From: Bacillota bacterium
Lineage (GTDB): Bacteria > Bacillota > Clostridia > Lachnospirales > Lachnospiraceae
Reading direction: 5' to 3'
NCBI GenBank assembly: GCA_023415635.1
Contig: JAEZJV010000079.1
Location: 1-64,000, forward strand
Length of the DNA stretch: 64,000 nucleotides
Shown here: in pieces, positions 17,265 to 26,657 of the stretch
Position numbering within the stretch: position 1 is the stretch's first letter
How the letters are laid out: the number at the start of each line of letters is the position of its first letter
Made by a program: the position numbers and the translations under genes
The notes under the pieces: model-generated
Databases searched by the model: none
The model's input: only the letters and a program-made list of their open reading frames with translations
Told to the model about the DNA's origin: nothing

Positions 17265-18421
17265 GAAATCCGTTAGCAAAGATAGTTGTTGATATGCCAC
17301 CTTCGGGAATTCGTAAATTTTTTGATATCGTCAGTGAGATGAAGGATGCGATCTCTCTTGGTGTTGGTGAACCTGACTTTGATACTCCCTGGCATATCCG
17401 TGAGGAGGGTATCTATTCCCTGGAAAAAGGAAAGACCTTTTATACCTCGAATGCAGGATTAAAGGAATTGAAAGTAGAAATTTGCAATTATCTGTCACGA
17501 AGATTCGATTTAAACTACGATTATGAGAAAGAGGTTATGGTAACCGTCGGAGGGAGCGAGGCCATAGATATCGCACTTCGAGCTATGCTTGAGCCCGGAG
17601 ATGAGGTATTAATCCCCCAGCCCTGTTATGTATCCTATCATCCCTGCACCACGCTTGCAGGAGGAACCCCGGTGATTATAGAGCTTCAGGGGAAGAATGA
17701 TTTCAAGCTTACGAGAGAAGAGCTCCTTGATAAAATTTCTGAGAAAACCAAAATTTTGCTTCTTGCCTACCCGAATAATCCGACCGGAGCCATTATGGAT
17801 TATGATGATCTGGCAAAGCTGGTGGATATCATTATAGAGAAGGATTTAATTGTTATCTCTGATGAGATTTATTCCGAACTTACTTACGGACAAAAGCACG
17901 TATCCATTGCTTCTTTTCCCGGTATGAAGGAACGTACTATCGTAATTAACGGTTTTTCCAAGTCCTATGCCATGACCGGTTGGAGATTGGGATATGCTGT
18001 GGGGCCGGCATTAATTCTGGAACAGATGATTAAGATACACCAATTCGCTATTATGTGTGCTCCGACAACCAGCCAATATGCAGGGATCGAAGCAGTTAAG
18101 AACGGCGACCCCGATGTGGAGCTGATGAGGGACGCCTATGATAAAAGGCGTAGATATGTGGTGCATTCCTTGCGTAAAATGGGATTAGAGTGTTTCGAGC
18201 CTTATGGTGCATTTTATGTATTTCCATGCATTAAGAGTCTGGGTATGACATCGGATGAATTTGCAACAAAGCTTTTAATGGAGCAAAAGGTGGCAGTGGT
18301 TCCCGGTACAGCCTTCGGAGCTTGCGGGGAAGGATATCTCCGTATCTCCTATGCATATTCCATTGAAAACTTGAAAATCGCTCTTGAACGAATGGCTAAA
18401 TTTGTTGAGAAGTATAGATAA
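17261..18421 (+). CDS. PLP-dependent class I/II aminotransferase
   Basis: The 386-residue enzyme is a fold-type I aminotransferase: GVGEPDFDTPWHIRE near residue 37, YPNNPTGA near 172, SDEIYSELTYG, and the Schiff-base lysine K234 in NGFSKSYAMTGWRLGY. It resembles aspartate/aromatic-type enzymes (the PatA/MalY-AspC group), but the substrate cannot be read from sequence. The TTG start is chosen because family members begin MRNPLA and because it gives a four-base overlap with the upstream lrp-like gene; the next ATG would drop conserved residues. Confidence 0.9.
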   Translation: MRNPLAKIVVDMPPSGIRKFFDIVSEMKDAISLGVGEPDFDTPWHIREEGIYSLEKGKTFYTSNAGLKELKVEICNYLSRRFDLNYDYEKEVMVTVGGSEAIDIALRAMLEPGDEVLIPQPCYVSYHPCTTLAGGTPVIIELQGKNDFKLTREELLDKISEKTKILLLAYPNNPTGAIMDYDDLAKLVDIIIEKDLIVISDEIYSELTYGQKHVSIASFPGMKERTIVINGFSKSYAMTGWRLGYAVGPALILEQMIKIHQFAIMCAPTTSQYAGIEAVKNGDPDVELMRDAYDKRRRYVVHSLRKMGLECFEPYGAFYVFPCIKSLGMTSDEFATKLLMEQKVAVVPGTAFGACGEGYLRISYAYSIENLKIALERMAKFVEKYR

Positions 18422-18443
18422 ATTAAAAAATTTAAGTAATAGT

Positions 18444-18472
18444 TTGAATTTCACATTTGAGTATGATACAAT
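18444..18472 (+). promoter_or_regulatory. Sigma-A promoter of cheX
   Basis: TTGAAT, a 17-base spacer and TACAAT, 28 bases before the cheX start codon. Confidence 0.6.
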
Positions 18473-18500
18473 ATTTTAAAGATACATAGGAGGTGATCGA

Positions 18501-18971
18501 ATGGCCAATGTTAACGCTGACCACATTAATCCGTTTTTAATGGCTTCGACTAAAATTTTGAACGAAATGTGTTTTGTAGATGCTAAAGTTGGAAAACCAT
18601 ATATAAAGAACCCTGCGTTTTTTGAAAAGACACTTATTATTTTAATAGGATTTACCGGCGAAATGCGCGGTCAGACTATGATAGCTTTTGAAAATTCTAT
18701 TGCTTGTGATATCGCTTCTAAGATGATGATGATGCCGGTTTTAGAAATGGATGATCTGGCAAAGAGTGCCATTAGTGAACTTGGTAACATGATTATGGGC
18801 AATACGGCCACCATATTTTCAACAAAGGGTATTGGCATTGATATTACACCACCTACAGTAGGAAACGGCACAGTTACATTCAGTGCAACCTACGCACATA
18901 ATATCTGTGTACCGCTGATATACGATGAAAATAAGACAATTGAGATACATATAGCGATTAAAGGTGATTAA
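18501..18971 (+). CDS. cheX: Chemotaxis phosphatase CheX-like protein
   Basis: The 156-residue protein fits the CheC/CheX fold and carries the single phosphatase motif E93-xx-N96 (SELGNMIMGN), as in CheX, which removes phosphate from CheY. The GEMRGQTMIAF strand and the TFSATYAHNICVPL region agree with the family. A strong TAGGAGGTG precedes the ATG. No other chemotaxis or flagellar gene lies in the window, so it is a single-gene unit with its own promoter and terminator. It could act on CheY or on another receiver domain. Confidence 0.85.
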   Translation: MANVNADHINPFLMASTKILNEMCFVDAKVGKPYIKNPAFFEKTLIILIGFTGEMRGQTMIAFENSIACDIASKMMMMPVLEMDDLAKSAISELGNMIMGNTATIFSTKGIGIDITPPTVGNGTVTFSATYAHNICVPLIYDENKTIEIHIAIKGD

Positions 18972-18988
18972 TAGCTCACCTTTTTTCT
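18961..18988 (+). terminator. Terminator of cheX, overlapping the stop codon
   Basis: AAGGTGA and TCACCTT form a seven-base-pair stem followed by a T run. The TAA stop lies in the loop. Confidence 0.75.
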
Positions 18989-19026
18989 TTGCAAAAAAGT
19001 AATATAGTTTGAAATGAGGAAGTATG

Positions 19027-19524
19027 ATGAACATCGTTTTATTGGAACCGGAGATCCCGGCAAATACAGGGAACATCGGCAGAACCTGCGTGGCTACAGG
19101 AACCAGGCTGCATCTGATCAGACCGCTGGGCTTTCGGCTGGATGAGAAAGAGATCAGACGCGCCGGATTAGATTACTGGAAGGACCTAGATATTACGGTT
19201 TATGATAGCTATAAGGATTTTTTAGAGAGGAATCCCGGGGCAAAGGTTTATATGGCAACTACGAAAGCAAAGCATTCCTATACCCATGTCGAGTATGAGC
19301 CTGACTGTTATATTATGTTTGGAAAGGAAAGTGCGGGTATTCCGGAAGAGCTGTTGATTGCCAATAAAGAGAATACCATCCGCATTCCGATGATTGGGGA
19401 TATCAGATCCTTAAACCTGGGTAATTCCGTGGCAATTATTCTATACGAGGCTTTGAGACAGAATAATTTTGAAGGAATGAGAATGGAGGGGCAGCTTCAT
19501 CGTTATAAGTGGGAGGAAGTGTGA
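19027..19524 (+). CDS. trmL: tRNA (cytidine(34)-2'-O)-methyltransferase
   Basis: The 165-residue SPOUT methyltransferase is near the family's usual size. It shows the opening MNIVLLEPEIPANTGNIGRTC, the GFRLDEKEIRRAGLDYW segment, and the knot region MFGKESAGIP...IRIPMIGDIRSLNLGNSVAIILYEALRQ. It methylates the ribose at wobble position 34 of certain tRNA-Leu. I favour ATG 19027 (six bases from GAGGA, family start MNIV); 19024 is a neighbouring ATG. Its 3' end overlaps the convergent acyltransferase gene by 22 bases. Confidence 0.93.
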   Translation: MNIVLLEPEIPANTGNIGRTCVATGTRLHLIRPLGFRLDEKEIRRAGLDYWKDLDITVYDSYKDFLERNPGAKVYMATTKAKHSYTHVEYEPDCYIMFGKESAGIPEELLIANKENTIRIPMIGDIRSLNLGNSVAIILYEALRQNNFEGMRMEGQLHRYKWEEV

Positions 19525-20612
19525 GTCTTGTTTATAAGGGACCAAAACTCCTTATACTTCATTCCAAATAGGAAGCAGGTAAGCTTAAACCGACGGAGTA
19601 TTTCATAGGTTAGCAAGGTTAGTATCAGGGTTACGATCATGATGAGGAAGAATTGCAGCCATGCTATCCGTACAAGCTTTAGGGTGAAATAACCAACAAT
19701 AACGAGGATGGATTGGTGGAAGTAATATAAGGGGAAGGCTGCTGCTGTAAAGTAGTCCGTTAGCTTATTGGAGGTATTTAGGTATTTTCTGCCCATACCC
19801 AATAATGCAAGAATGCCCGTCCAGGTAATCACACGTTGTTCGATATCCCAAAGGAGGCTATTGCCGTGCCCTGTAAAGTAGATGACAAGACGGAGCAGAA
19901 GGGAGGCAATAAACAAGCACATTAAAAGAGCCCGATTCCTTTCAAGCTTTTTCTGAAGCCGGTCATCACTCAACAGAAAATATCCAAGAGCAAAGCAAGC
20001 GGCAAATTCCATTAGGCTTTTCCCTCCGATCTCAAGAACAGGAGCGCATACCAAAATGATCAGAAACAAGGGAAGGAGTTTACCGATAGTAAGCTTATCA
20101 GTGTTAAGCTTCTTAGTGCTTCTCTGGTACCACTTCATGCATGGCAGCATCAGCATAGAGATAACAAACAGGTATAGGAGGAACCAAAGGTGACCGGGAG
20201 TAAAACCGCCGTCCTGGCCGCTTAAGTTGGTAAAACGTGTGAAGAAGATCTTGTAATGTTCGAAATAGCCGCCGGAATATCCGCTATAGAAGATATCCGC
20301 TATGTAGGCTTGCACGGGAATGATAAGCACCAGCCCGGATAGTAAAGGAAGAAGAAGCTTTCGCACCCTCTCCTTTGCACAAGCAGAAGCGGAACGGCTT
20401 TGCAATGCATAATTGGCGGAGATACCTGCAATAGTAAATAAAAGAAACATCCACCAGGGCCATACGATATTGGTGAAGAGGCTGGGGAGTAAATAAGGCT
20501 TTCCGATGACATAGAAAAGCTCTCCCCAATTGTTATAAATCATGCAGGTATGATATGGAAAGAGCAGAAGAATGCACAATATTCTGATATTATCTATAAA
20601 TCTGACCCTCAT
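19503..20612 (-). CDS. Membrane acyltransferase (acyltransferase 3 family)
   Basis: The 369-residue protein has about ten TM helices and the features of the acyltransferase-3 family: an opening RFIDNIRILCILLLFPYHT with the catalytic-type His near residue 20, PWWMFLLFTIAGISANYAL, PGHLWFLLYLFVISM and a closing FPLYYFHQSILVIVGY. Such proteins O-acylate sugars or lipids of the envelope. ATG 20612 is supported by AAGGAGA seven bases upstream. It is downstream of the histidine kinase on the same strand (about 90 bases) and may be cotranscribed; the substrate is unknown. Confidence 0.85.
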   Translation of the reverse strand: MRVRFIDNIRILCILLLFPYHTCMIYNNWGELFYVIGKPYLLPSLFTNIVWPWWMFLLFTIAGISANYALQSRSASACAKERVRKLLLPLLSGLVLIIPVQAYIADIFYSGYSGGYFEHYKIFFTRFTNLSGQDGGFTPGHLWFLLYLFVISMLMLPCMKWYQRSTKKLNTDKLTIGKLLPLFLIILVCAPVLEIGGKSLMEFAACFALGYFLLSDDRLQKKLERNRALLMCLFIASLLLRLVIYFTGHGNSLLWDIEQRVITWTGILALLGMGRKYLNTSNKLTDYFTAAAFPLYYFHQSILVIVGYFTLKLVRIAWLQFFLIMIVTLILTLLTYEILRRFKLTCFLFGMKYKEFWSLINKTHTSSHL

Positions 20613-20701
20613 AGTTTTCTCCTTCGTAAAAGTAGAGTATATGGAAAGACTATGCCGGGATAGCAGACACAATCTTTTCACTGGACTTGAAATCCTTCGT
20701 A

Positions 20702-22111
20702 TTATTCGGAAGCCTTTGTTAAGGAAAAGATGAATTCTGAACCGACGCCCTCCGTGCTTATGACGTTGATATTCTCATTATGTGCCTGAATAATCTCTTT
20801 CGTAATGGAGAGGCCCAGACCGGTACCACGTTTATCCTTGCCACGGGAGACATCCGTCTTATAGAAGCGCTCCCAGATCTTTTTGATGGAATCCTTCGGA
20901 ATACCGATGCCGTAATCCTTGACGGATACGAATACCTTTTCTCCTTTTTCCTCGGTGCTTACCTTAATTTTAGAATTGGAATGACTAAACTTGATGGCGT
21001 TATCAATCAGGTTGTAGAGTACCTGTTGAATTTTGCCTACATCCGCTTCGACCATGATCTGTTTGGAGGAAAAGACCAGATTGAGCGTAATCTTCTTCTC
21101 ACGGCAGGAGCCCTCAAAGGATTCAGAGGTACGTTTTATGATATTGTTGATATCAAAGGTAGTGATATCAAGGAAGGTTCCGTTGTTCTCAAAACTATTC
21201 AGCTCCAAAAGCCCGGAGGTAAGCTTGGTCAGCCGTTCTGTTTCAAAAAGAATGATATTCAGATATTTATCCTGCATATCATGCGGGATCGTACCATCCA
21301 TGATGGCAGTCGCGTAACCCTTTATGGAGGTCAGAGGAGATCGAAAATCATGGGAGATATTTGCCACGAATTTTTTCTGATAGTCATCCAGCTTGCTAAG
21401 CTCGCTCGCCATATAGGAAATTGCTGCTCCTAGGTCATGATATTCACTGAGCCCCTTGAGCACTAACGCATAATTATAGTTGCCGGAGGAATATTCCTTA
21501 GCGGCTTTCATCAGATTCTTCAGAGGAACGACAGTAATATAATAGATATAAACGAAGACAAGAAAGAGCAGGGCTAAAAATACAAGGAAGCAGATATTGA
21601 TTACGTCCATATAGTACAGGGATTGGAATTCTATATCCTTATGAGAGGTATGCAGTACAATATATCCGCGGATCCGAGTATTATAGATAATCGGATGGGT
21701 CAGACTCATCATGGGTTCTGTAAAGACACCCTCGACATTGTTGTTTTCGGAGTTCGCCATTTCCATAAAGACAGGATCGATTTTGTTGATGTTTTGCCCG
21801 ATTGTATTATTGATTTGAGAGGAGTCCGCGATGATATTGCCGTTGGAGTTGACAATCCATACCCTTATTCCCAGGAAGGTATCGATGGATTTTAGCTGGA
21901 CAGTCAGATTACCCAAGGACATAGTCTCATCAAAGAAGCTAGACATATACTCAGAGTCAATCAGCTTAGCCTCCCGCATCATCTGATCAACCTTATCTTT
22001 TTTTAGCTTCTGAACCAAAAGGTTTGCACCATATGTATTCAGAAGCAGAAAAATCATAACTCCTGAAAGCAGATAGCATATCATTAATCTGGACCAGATG
22101 GTCTTTCTCAT
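20702..22111 (-). CDS. Sensor histidine kinase
   Basis: The 469-residue protein has two TM helices (about 9-28 and 168-190) enclosing a ~140-residue extracytoplasmic sensor region, then HAMP, a HisKA domain with the phospho-acceptor in ISHDFRSPLTSIKGYA, and a HATPase domain with NLIDNAIKFS, DYGIGIPKD and GTGLGLSI. It is an intact class I kinase. It lies 20 bases downstream of the response regulator gene, its evident partner. The signal is unknown; the sensor region shows no motif I know. Confidence 0.93.
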   Translation of the reverse strand: MRKTIWSRLMICYLLSGVMIFLLLNTYGANLLVQKLKKDKVDQMMREAKLIDSEYMSSFFDETMSLGNLTVQLKSIDTFLGIRVWIVNSNGNIIADSSQINNTIGQNINKIDPVFMEMANSENNNVEGVFTEPMMSLTHPIIYNTRIRGYIVLHTSHKDIEFQSLYYMDVINICFLVFLALLFLVFVYIYYITVVPLKNLMKAAKEYSSGNYNYALVLKGLSEYHDLGAAISYMASELSKLDDYQKKFVANISHDFRSPLTSIKGYATAIMDGTIPHDMQDKYLNIILFETERLTKLTSGLLELNSFENNGTFLDITTFDINNIIKRTSESFEGSCREKKITLNLVFSSKQIMVEADVGKIQQVLYNLIDNAIKFSHSNSKIKVSTEEKGEKVFVSVKDYGIGIPKDSIKKIWERFYKTDVSRGKDKRGTGLGLSITKEIIQAHNENINVISTEGVGSEFIFSLTKASE

Positions 22112-22131
22112 GGCGCATCCCTACCTTTCTG

Positions 22132-22854
22132 TTATCTCTTGGCAACTGTTCTGGCCTCAAATTTATAACCGATGCCCCATACGGTGGCAAGATTCCAATC
22201 CTTATGATCCTTGATTTTTTCACGGAGGCGTTTGATATGGACATCTACAGTTCTTGTATCACCATAGTATTCATAGCCCCAGATATGATCCAGAAGCTGT
22301 TCCCTTGTAAATACCTGATTCGGATTGGAAGCCAGGAAATATAGGAGCTCCAGCTCCTTCGGAGGCATCTCAATAATCTCACCGAGATATTTTACAGAAT
22401 AATTACTTAGATTAATAGTTAAATCAGGGTATACTACGAAATCACCGGTTTGTACCGGAAGCTCGGGCTCTTCCTTGGGAGCAGGGTGAAATCTCCGTAG
22501 AACCGCACGTACCCGTGCTACCAGTTCTTTGGAATCGAAGGGCTTAATTACATAGTCATCTGCCCCCAGCTCCAGACCTAAAACCTTATCAAATATTTCA
22601 CCCTTTGCGGAAAGCATAATGATGGGCACGGAGGAGGTCTTTCTTATCTCGCGGCAGACCTCATATCCGTCGATACCGGGGAGCATCAGATCCAGCAGTA
22701 CGAGGTTAGGCCCATAGGCTGCGAATTCACGGATGGCAGCCTCACCGTCATTTACGATCATGGTATCGAAGCATTCCTTGGTCAGGTATAGAGAAATCAG
22801 TTCGGCGATGTTAACATCGTCGTCAACGATTAGTATTTTTTGCTTGGCTATCAT
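22132..22854 (-). CDS. OmpR-family response regulator
   Basis: The 240-residue protein has a receiver domain with acidic D10-D12, the phospho-acceptor Asp in VLLDLMLPG and the conserved Lys in VIKPF. A winged-helix output domain follows (about 135-232) with LELLYFLASNPNQVFTREQLLDHIWGYEYYGDTRTVDVHIKRLREK. It is intact and should act as a DNA-binding regulator. AAAGGAG precedes the ATG. It sits between mutS2 (29 bases upstream) and its kinase, so mutS2, regulator and kinase may form one unit. Confidence 0.95.
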   Translation of the reverse strand: MIAKQKILIVDDDVNIAELISLYLTKECFDTMIVNDGEAAIREFAAYGPNLVLLDLMLPGIDGYEVCREIRKTSSVPIIMLSAKGEIFDKVLGLELGADDYVIKPFDSKELVARVRAVLRRFHPAPKEEPELPVQTGDFVVYPDLTINLSNYSVKYLGEIIEMPPKELELLYFLASNPNQVFTREQLLDHIWGYEYYGDTRTVDVHIKRLREKIKDHKDWNLATVWGIGYKFEARTVAKR

Positions 22855-22883
22855 GATTATCTCCTTTCTACAGCTTGCTGCTA

Positions 22884-25262
22884 TTATTTAAATTCCACAA
22901 TGGTCACGCCCTGATCCCCTTCCCCGAAGGCACCGAGGCGGAAGGACTTTACGTAGCTTAATTTCTTCAGATGGGCATGGATGGCGCTTCGAAGTGCTCC
23001 GGTTCCGCGGCCATGAATGACAGTAACCTGTGGCAGATGTGCCAAATATGCATCATCGAGATACTTATCCAGATCGGATAGTGCTTCGTCCACGGTTTTA
23101 CCGATCAGGTTGATGTCGGGATGGATATTGGAGGATTTGGACATCTTGATTTTTCCGCTCTGAGTTCTGGTAAGACCCGGAGCAGTCACAGTCTCTTCTT
23201 CGATCAGCTCGAGGTCCTTGAGATTTACGAGAGACCTCAGAATACCCATTTGTACATAGAGATCACCCTTGGCATTGGGAAGGGTGCTCACGGTACCCTT
23301 GAGTCCCAGACTAATAACCTGAACGGAATCTCCCACACGGAGGTTTTTCACAGAAATTTCTTTTGCCTTTTTGGGAGCTTTTCCCACGGAAAGCTTTTCG
23401 CTTCCGCTTAACCGCTCTCTGATGGAATTGCGCTCATTCTCCATATCCTTAATATCTCCGCCCTCCTGAAGCCATTTATTATAGCGGCGGATGCTCTGGT
23501 CAGCAAAATCCTTAGCTTCCTGGAGTACGGTTGCAGCCTTTTCCTTGGCCTCCCGAAGTAGACGTTCCCTGCTTGCATCCAGAGATTCGTTCTTCTTCGC
23601 AAGATTTTTCTTCAGCTGTTCTATCTCTTCCTTATATCTTAAGATTTCGTTCTGCTCCTTCTCTATGGTTACGCGGTTGGCTTCCAAATCACTGATCAGA
23701 TCTTCAAAGCTCTTCTCCTGCTCACCGATTCTCTTCTTTGCATCATCAATGATATAATCCGGAAGACCAAGCTTTGAGGAGATGGCAAAAGCATTGCTCT
23801 TTCCCGGAATGCCGATTAACAGGCGATAGGTGGGACGAAGTGTCTCGACATCGAATTCACAACAGGCATTGGATACCCCTTCTGTGGAGAGAGCATAGAT
23901 TTTTAATTCGCTGTAATGGGTCGTAGCCATTGTTCGTATATTCCTCTTGTGGAGATGAGACAATATGGACATGGCAAGAGCGGCACCCTCAGTAGGATCG
24001 GTGCCTGCGCCAAGCTCATCGAACAGCACCAGTGATTTATGGTCAGCCTTATCCAGAATTTTTACTATATTCGTCATATGGGAGGAGAAGGTACTGAGGC
24101 TTTGCTCAATGCTCTGTTCATCTCCGATGTCGGCATAAACCTCTTCAAATATAGCTAGCTCAGAACCATCGAAGGCAGGGATATGGAGGCCCGCCTGCCC
24201 CATGAGGGTCAGTAGACCGACAGTCTTTAGTGTTACGGTCTTACCACCTGTATTGGGACCGGTGATGATCAGCATGCCGAATTCCTTGCCAAGCATAATA
24301 TCTATCGGTACAACCTTTTTAGCATCGATCAGAGGATGACGTCCTTTCTTGATGGTTAGGATACCCTTTTGGTTAAAGACAGGTTCAGAGCCCTTCATCT
24401 GTTTGGACAGAGCTGCTCTAGCGAAGATGAAATCCAGCTCAGAGAGGGTGGAGAAATCATAAGCAAGCTCCTCTTCATGCTCCGCGGCCTGGTTACTTAA
24501 GTCGGCTAAAAGCTTCTCAATCTCTTCCTGTTCCTTTATAGCAAGCTCTCGAAGCTCATTGTTTAATCGGACGATAGCCATTGGCTCGATGAACAGGGTT
24601 GAACCTGTAGAGGATTGATCATGAATCATACCCTGAAACTGGCTCTTGTATTCAGCACGCACGGGAAGACAATACCTGCCGTTACGTTGTGTGATGATAT
24701 TATCCTGCAGCATGGTTCGTGAGGAATTCAAGATGGACGAAAGCTCGCTGTGCAGCTTGTCATTGGCATTCTTGATGGCACGGCGGACACTCTTCAGTGC
24801 AGGACTTGCATCATCTGCGATTTCCTCCTCGGAGATGATGCAGCGTTTGATTTCATGATTTAGCGGAGTTAAGGGCTCCAAGCCGGCAAAGAATTCCGTC
24901 AGGGAATCCTCGGTTAAATCATTACCATCTTTTCCTGTATAGCCTCCGTATGCCTTCAGTCTAAGAACAGCATCCAGATCGGAGCTAATGTGCAAAAGCT
25001 CGACAGCACTAAGCGCGGAGCCGACCTTCAGCCGCAGGATGGAAGGCCGGATATCATGGATACCGCTAAAGGATACACTCCCCTTGCGGAGTAGGCGGGA
25101 TAGAGCATCCGTAGTCTGCTTCTGTAGTTTTTCTATTGTTATGATATCTGTCTGGGGTAAAAGTCCGGTACATAATTCTCTGCCGGAGGAGGTTCCTGCC
25201 AGAGCAGATAATTTATCTATAATTTTATTATACTCAAGGGTTCGTAATGCTTTATCATTCAT
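22884..25262 (-). CDS. mutS2: Endonuclease MutS2
   Basis: The 792-residue protein is of full family size. It has MutS core helices, the ATPase domain with Walker A ITGPNTGGKTVT (about residue 334), LVLFDELGAGTDPTEGAALA and the ATTHYSELK switch, a long coiled coil (about 510-620), a KOW-like segment, and a C-terminal Smr nuclease domain with VTVIHGRGTGALR. MutS2 lacks the mismatch-sensing domain; in Bacillus it senses collided ribosomes, and in other species it limits recombination. The Smr domain begins INLIGKT rather than the more usual LDLRG. Confidence 0.95.
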   Translation of the reverse strand: MNDKALRTLEYNKIIDKLSALAGTSSGRELCTGLLPQTDIITIEKLQKQTTDALSRLLRKGSVSFSGIHDIRPSILRLKVGSALSAVELLHISSDLDAVLRLKAYGGYTGKDGNDLTEDSLTEFFAGLEPLTPLNHEIKRCIISEEEIADDASPALKSVRRAIKNANDKLHSELSSILNSSRTMLQDNIITQRNGRYCLPVRAEYKSQFQGMIHDQSSTGSTLFIEPMAIVRLNNELRELAIKEQEEIEKLLADLSNQAAEHEEELAYDFSTLSELDFIFARAALSKQMKGSEPVFNQKGILTIKKGRHPLIDAKKVVPIDIMLGKEFGMLIITGPNTGGKTVTLKTVGLLTLMGQAGLHIPAFDGSELAIFEEVYADIGDEQSIEQSLSTFSSHMTNIVKILDKADHKSLVLFDELGAGTDPTEGAALAMSILSHLHKRNIRTMATTHYSELKIYALSTEGVSNACCEFDVETLRPTYRLLIGIPGKSNAFAISSKLGLPDYIIDDAKKRIGEQEKSFEDLISDLEANRVTIEKEQNEILRYKEEIEQLKKNLAKKNESLDASRERLLREAKEKAATVLQEAKDFADQSIRRYNKWLQEGGDIKDMENERNSIRERLSGSEKLSVGKAPKKAKEISVKNLRVGDSVQVISLGLKGTVSTLPNAKGDLYVQMGILRSLVNLKDLELIEEETVTAPGLTRTQSGKIKMSKSSNIHPDINLIGKTVDEALSDLDKYLDDAYLAHLPQVTVIHGRGTGALRSAIHAHLKKLSYVKSFRLGAFGEGDQGVTIVEFK

Positions 25263-25367
25263 GTTTTCGATTTAGCCTTTCCGGAAGGTATTGGTAACAA
25301 GCTTCCATTCTGTTGCGTGAAGAGATACTATATCTATTTTACCTTAAGCTGTAAAAAATTAAAACTA

Positions 25368-25730
25368 CTAATTCAGGATTGACTGCTCAAGTTGAGAAGT
25401 GCTACGGAGGGTCATATTACTTCTTCCCCACTCGGCCATCCTATCCAGAATAGGAATAAGAGTTTCACCCTTGGCAGTCAGCGAGTACTCAACCTTCGGA
25501 GGAATCTGGGGGTATTCATTACGGAAGACCAGCTGCTCTGCCTCCAGCTCCTTCAGCTCCTGAGCCAGCATTTTATGGGTGATATTCGGTATAGACTTCT
25601 TCAGCTGAGAATATCTTAAGACACCTTGTTCTGCTAAAGCATAGATAATAAGCCATTTCCATTTGCCACCTACGATAGCCAGCGTATATACGATAGGACA
25701 ATCTTGTTCACCCTGAGGCCAGTTTGCCAT
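25368..25730 (-). CDS. HxlR family transcriptional regulator
   Basis: The 120-residue winged-helix protein has the HxlR marks: the Cys near the start (GEQDCPIVYTLAIVGGKWKWLIIYALAEQG), the recognition region LKKSIPNITHKMLAQELKELEAEQLVFR and the wing PPKVEYSLTAKG. Several HxlR proteins sense electrophiles through that Cys (C13). AAGGAGAG stands seven bases before the ATG. It is divergent from a nitroreductase gene with 185 bases between them, a common pairing that suggests it controls the enzyme. Confidence 0.92.
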   Translation of the reverse strand: MANWPQGEQDCPIVYTLAIVGGKWKWLIIYALAEQGVLRYSQLKKSIPNITHKMLAQELKELEAEQLVFRNEYPQIPPKVEYSLTAKGETLIPILDRMAEWGRSNMTLRSTSQLEQSILN

Positions 25731-25915
25731 ATTTACTCTCTCCTTTTGTATAGTATCTTACATTAAAGTGCATACTTCCTTTTTTTATCATATCATATAA
25801 AATGATTTTGTAAATAATTATATTGTGTGGACGAAAAAGCCCTAGACCTTTGCCGGAGGCTATTCTTCCGGGGAATTTATCGCACCAAAAATGATAGGAA
25901 GGAAGTATAAAGAGG

Positions 25916-26434
25916 ATGGATTTTTTACAATTAGCCAAAACACGTTATTCAACAAGAAAGTATCAGGAGCGGCCCGTTGAACAGGAGAAGCTGCTGGCAA
26001 TCCTGGAAGCCGGACGCGTGGCTCCGACTGCATGCAATAACCAGCCCCAGAGAATGCTTGTTATACAGGATCAGGAGGGACTTCGGAAGCTTTCAGAGAC
26101 AGCTAATTTCTTTCAGGCACCTCTGGCTATCGTAGTATGTGTCAACCATAATGAGACCTGGAGGCGGAATTTTGACCTTAAGGATGTAGCAGACATTGAT
26201 GCAACAATTGTCACTGACCACATGATACTGCAGGCTACAGCGCTTGGCTTACAGTCAGTGTGGATCTGTAAGTTCGATCCGGTTAAGATGCGGGAGCTCT
26301 TCCATATACCGGAGAACATAGAACCTGTTAATCTTCTTGCAATCGGTTATGAAGCAGGTGAAGGTAAGAACCCGGACCGTCATGGCACCACACGTAAATC
26401 GTTGGAAGAGACAGTGGTATATGAGAGTTTTTAA
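25916..26434 (+). CDS. Nitroreductase family protein
   Basis: The 172-residue flavoprotein is of the compact nitroreductase type: the FMN-binding start TRYSTRKYQERPVE, RVAPTACNNQPQRMLV, and the DHMILQATALGLQSVWICKFD helix. These enzymes bind FMN as dimers and reduce quinones, nitro compounds or similar using NAD(P)H. It is divergent from the hxlR-type regulator and ends at a clear terminator, so it forms a single-gene unit probably induced by reactive compounds. The exact substrate is unknown. Confidence 0.92.
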   Translation: MDFLQLAKTRYSTRKYQERPVEQEKLLAILEAGRVAPTACNNQPQRMLVIQDQEGLRKLSETANFFQAPLAIVVCVNHNETWRRNFDLKDVADIDATIVTDHMILQATALGLQSVWICKFDPVKMRELFHIPENIEPVNLLAIGYEAGEGKNPDRHGTTRKSLEETVVYESF

Positions 26435-26453
26435 GGCGAAGAAAAGCAGATCA

Positions 26454-26500
26454 GAGAGTTTGCAAGAGACCTAAAGTCTTTATGCAAACTCTTTTCTTTT
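26454..26500 (+). terminator. Terminator of the nitroreductase gene
   Basis: AGAGTTTGCA pairs with TGCAAACTCT, with an inner AGAC...GTCT helix, and is followed by TTTTCTTTT. Confidence 0.85.
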
Positions 26501-26511
26501 AATTTGTGCAA

Positions 26512-26540
26512 TTGAAATATTTACCGGAATGTGGCATAAT
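26512..26540 (+). promoter_or_regulatory. Possible promoter of the HtrA-like gene
   Basis: TTGAAA, a 17-base spacer and CATAAT, leaving an untranslated leader of about 110 bases. Confidence 0.4.
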
Positions 26541-26657
26541 GAAGGAAGGCGTTTGTTTACAATTAATTCATAGTGTGTTCATATATCAGTGATAAAATAG
26601 GACATATGTATCATTAGAATTCTCAATAATGTTAGATCTCTTAAAAGGAGAATAGGA

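Noticed and set aside
20780..21433. 217-codon frame opposite the histidine kinase
   Set aside because: Antisense shadow; no ribosome site or recognisable domain.
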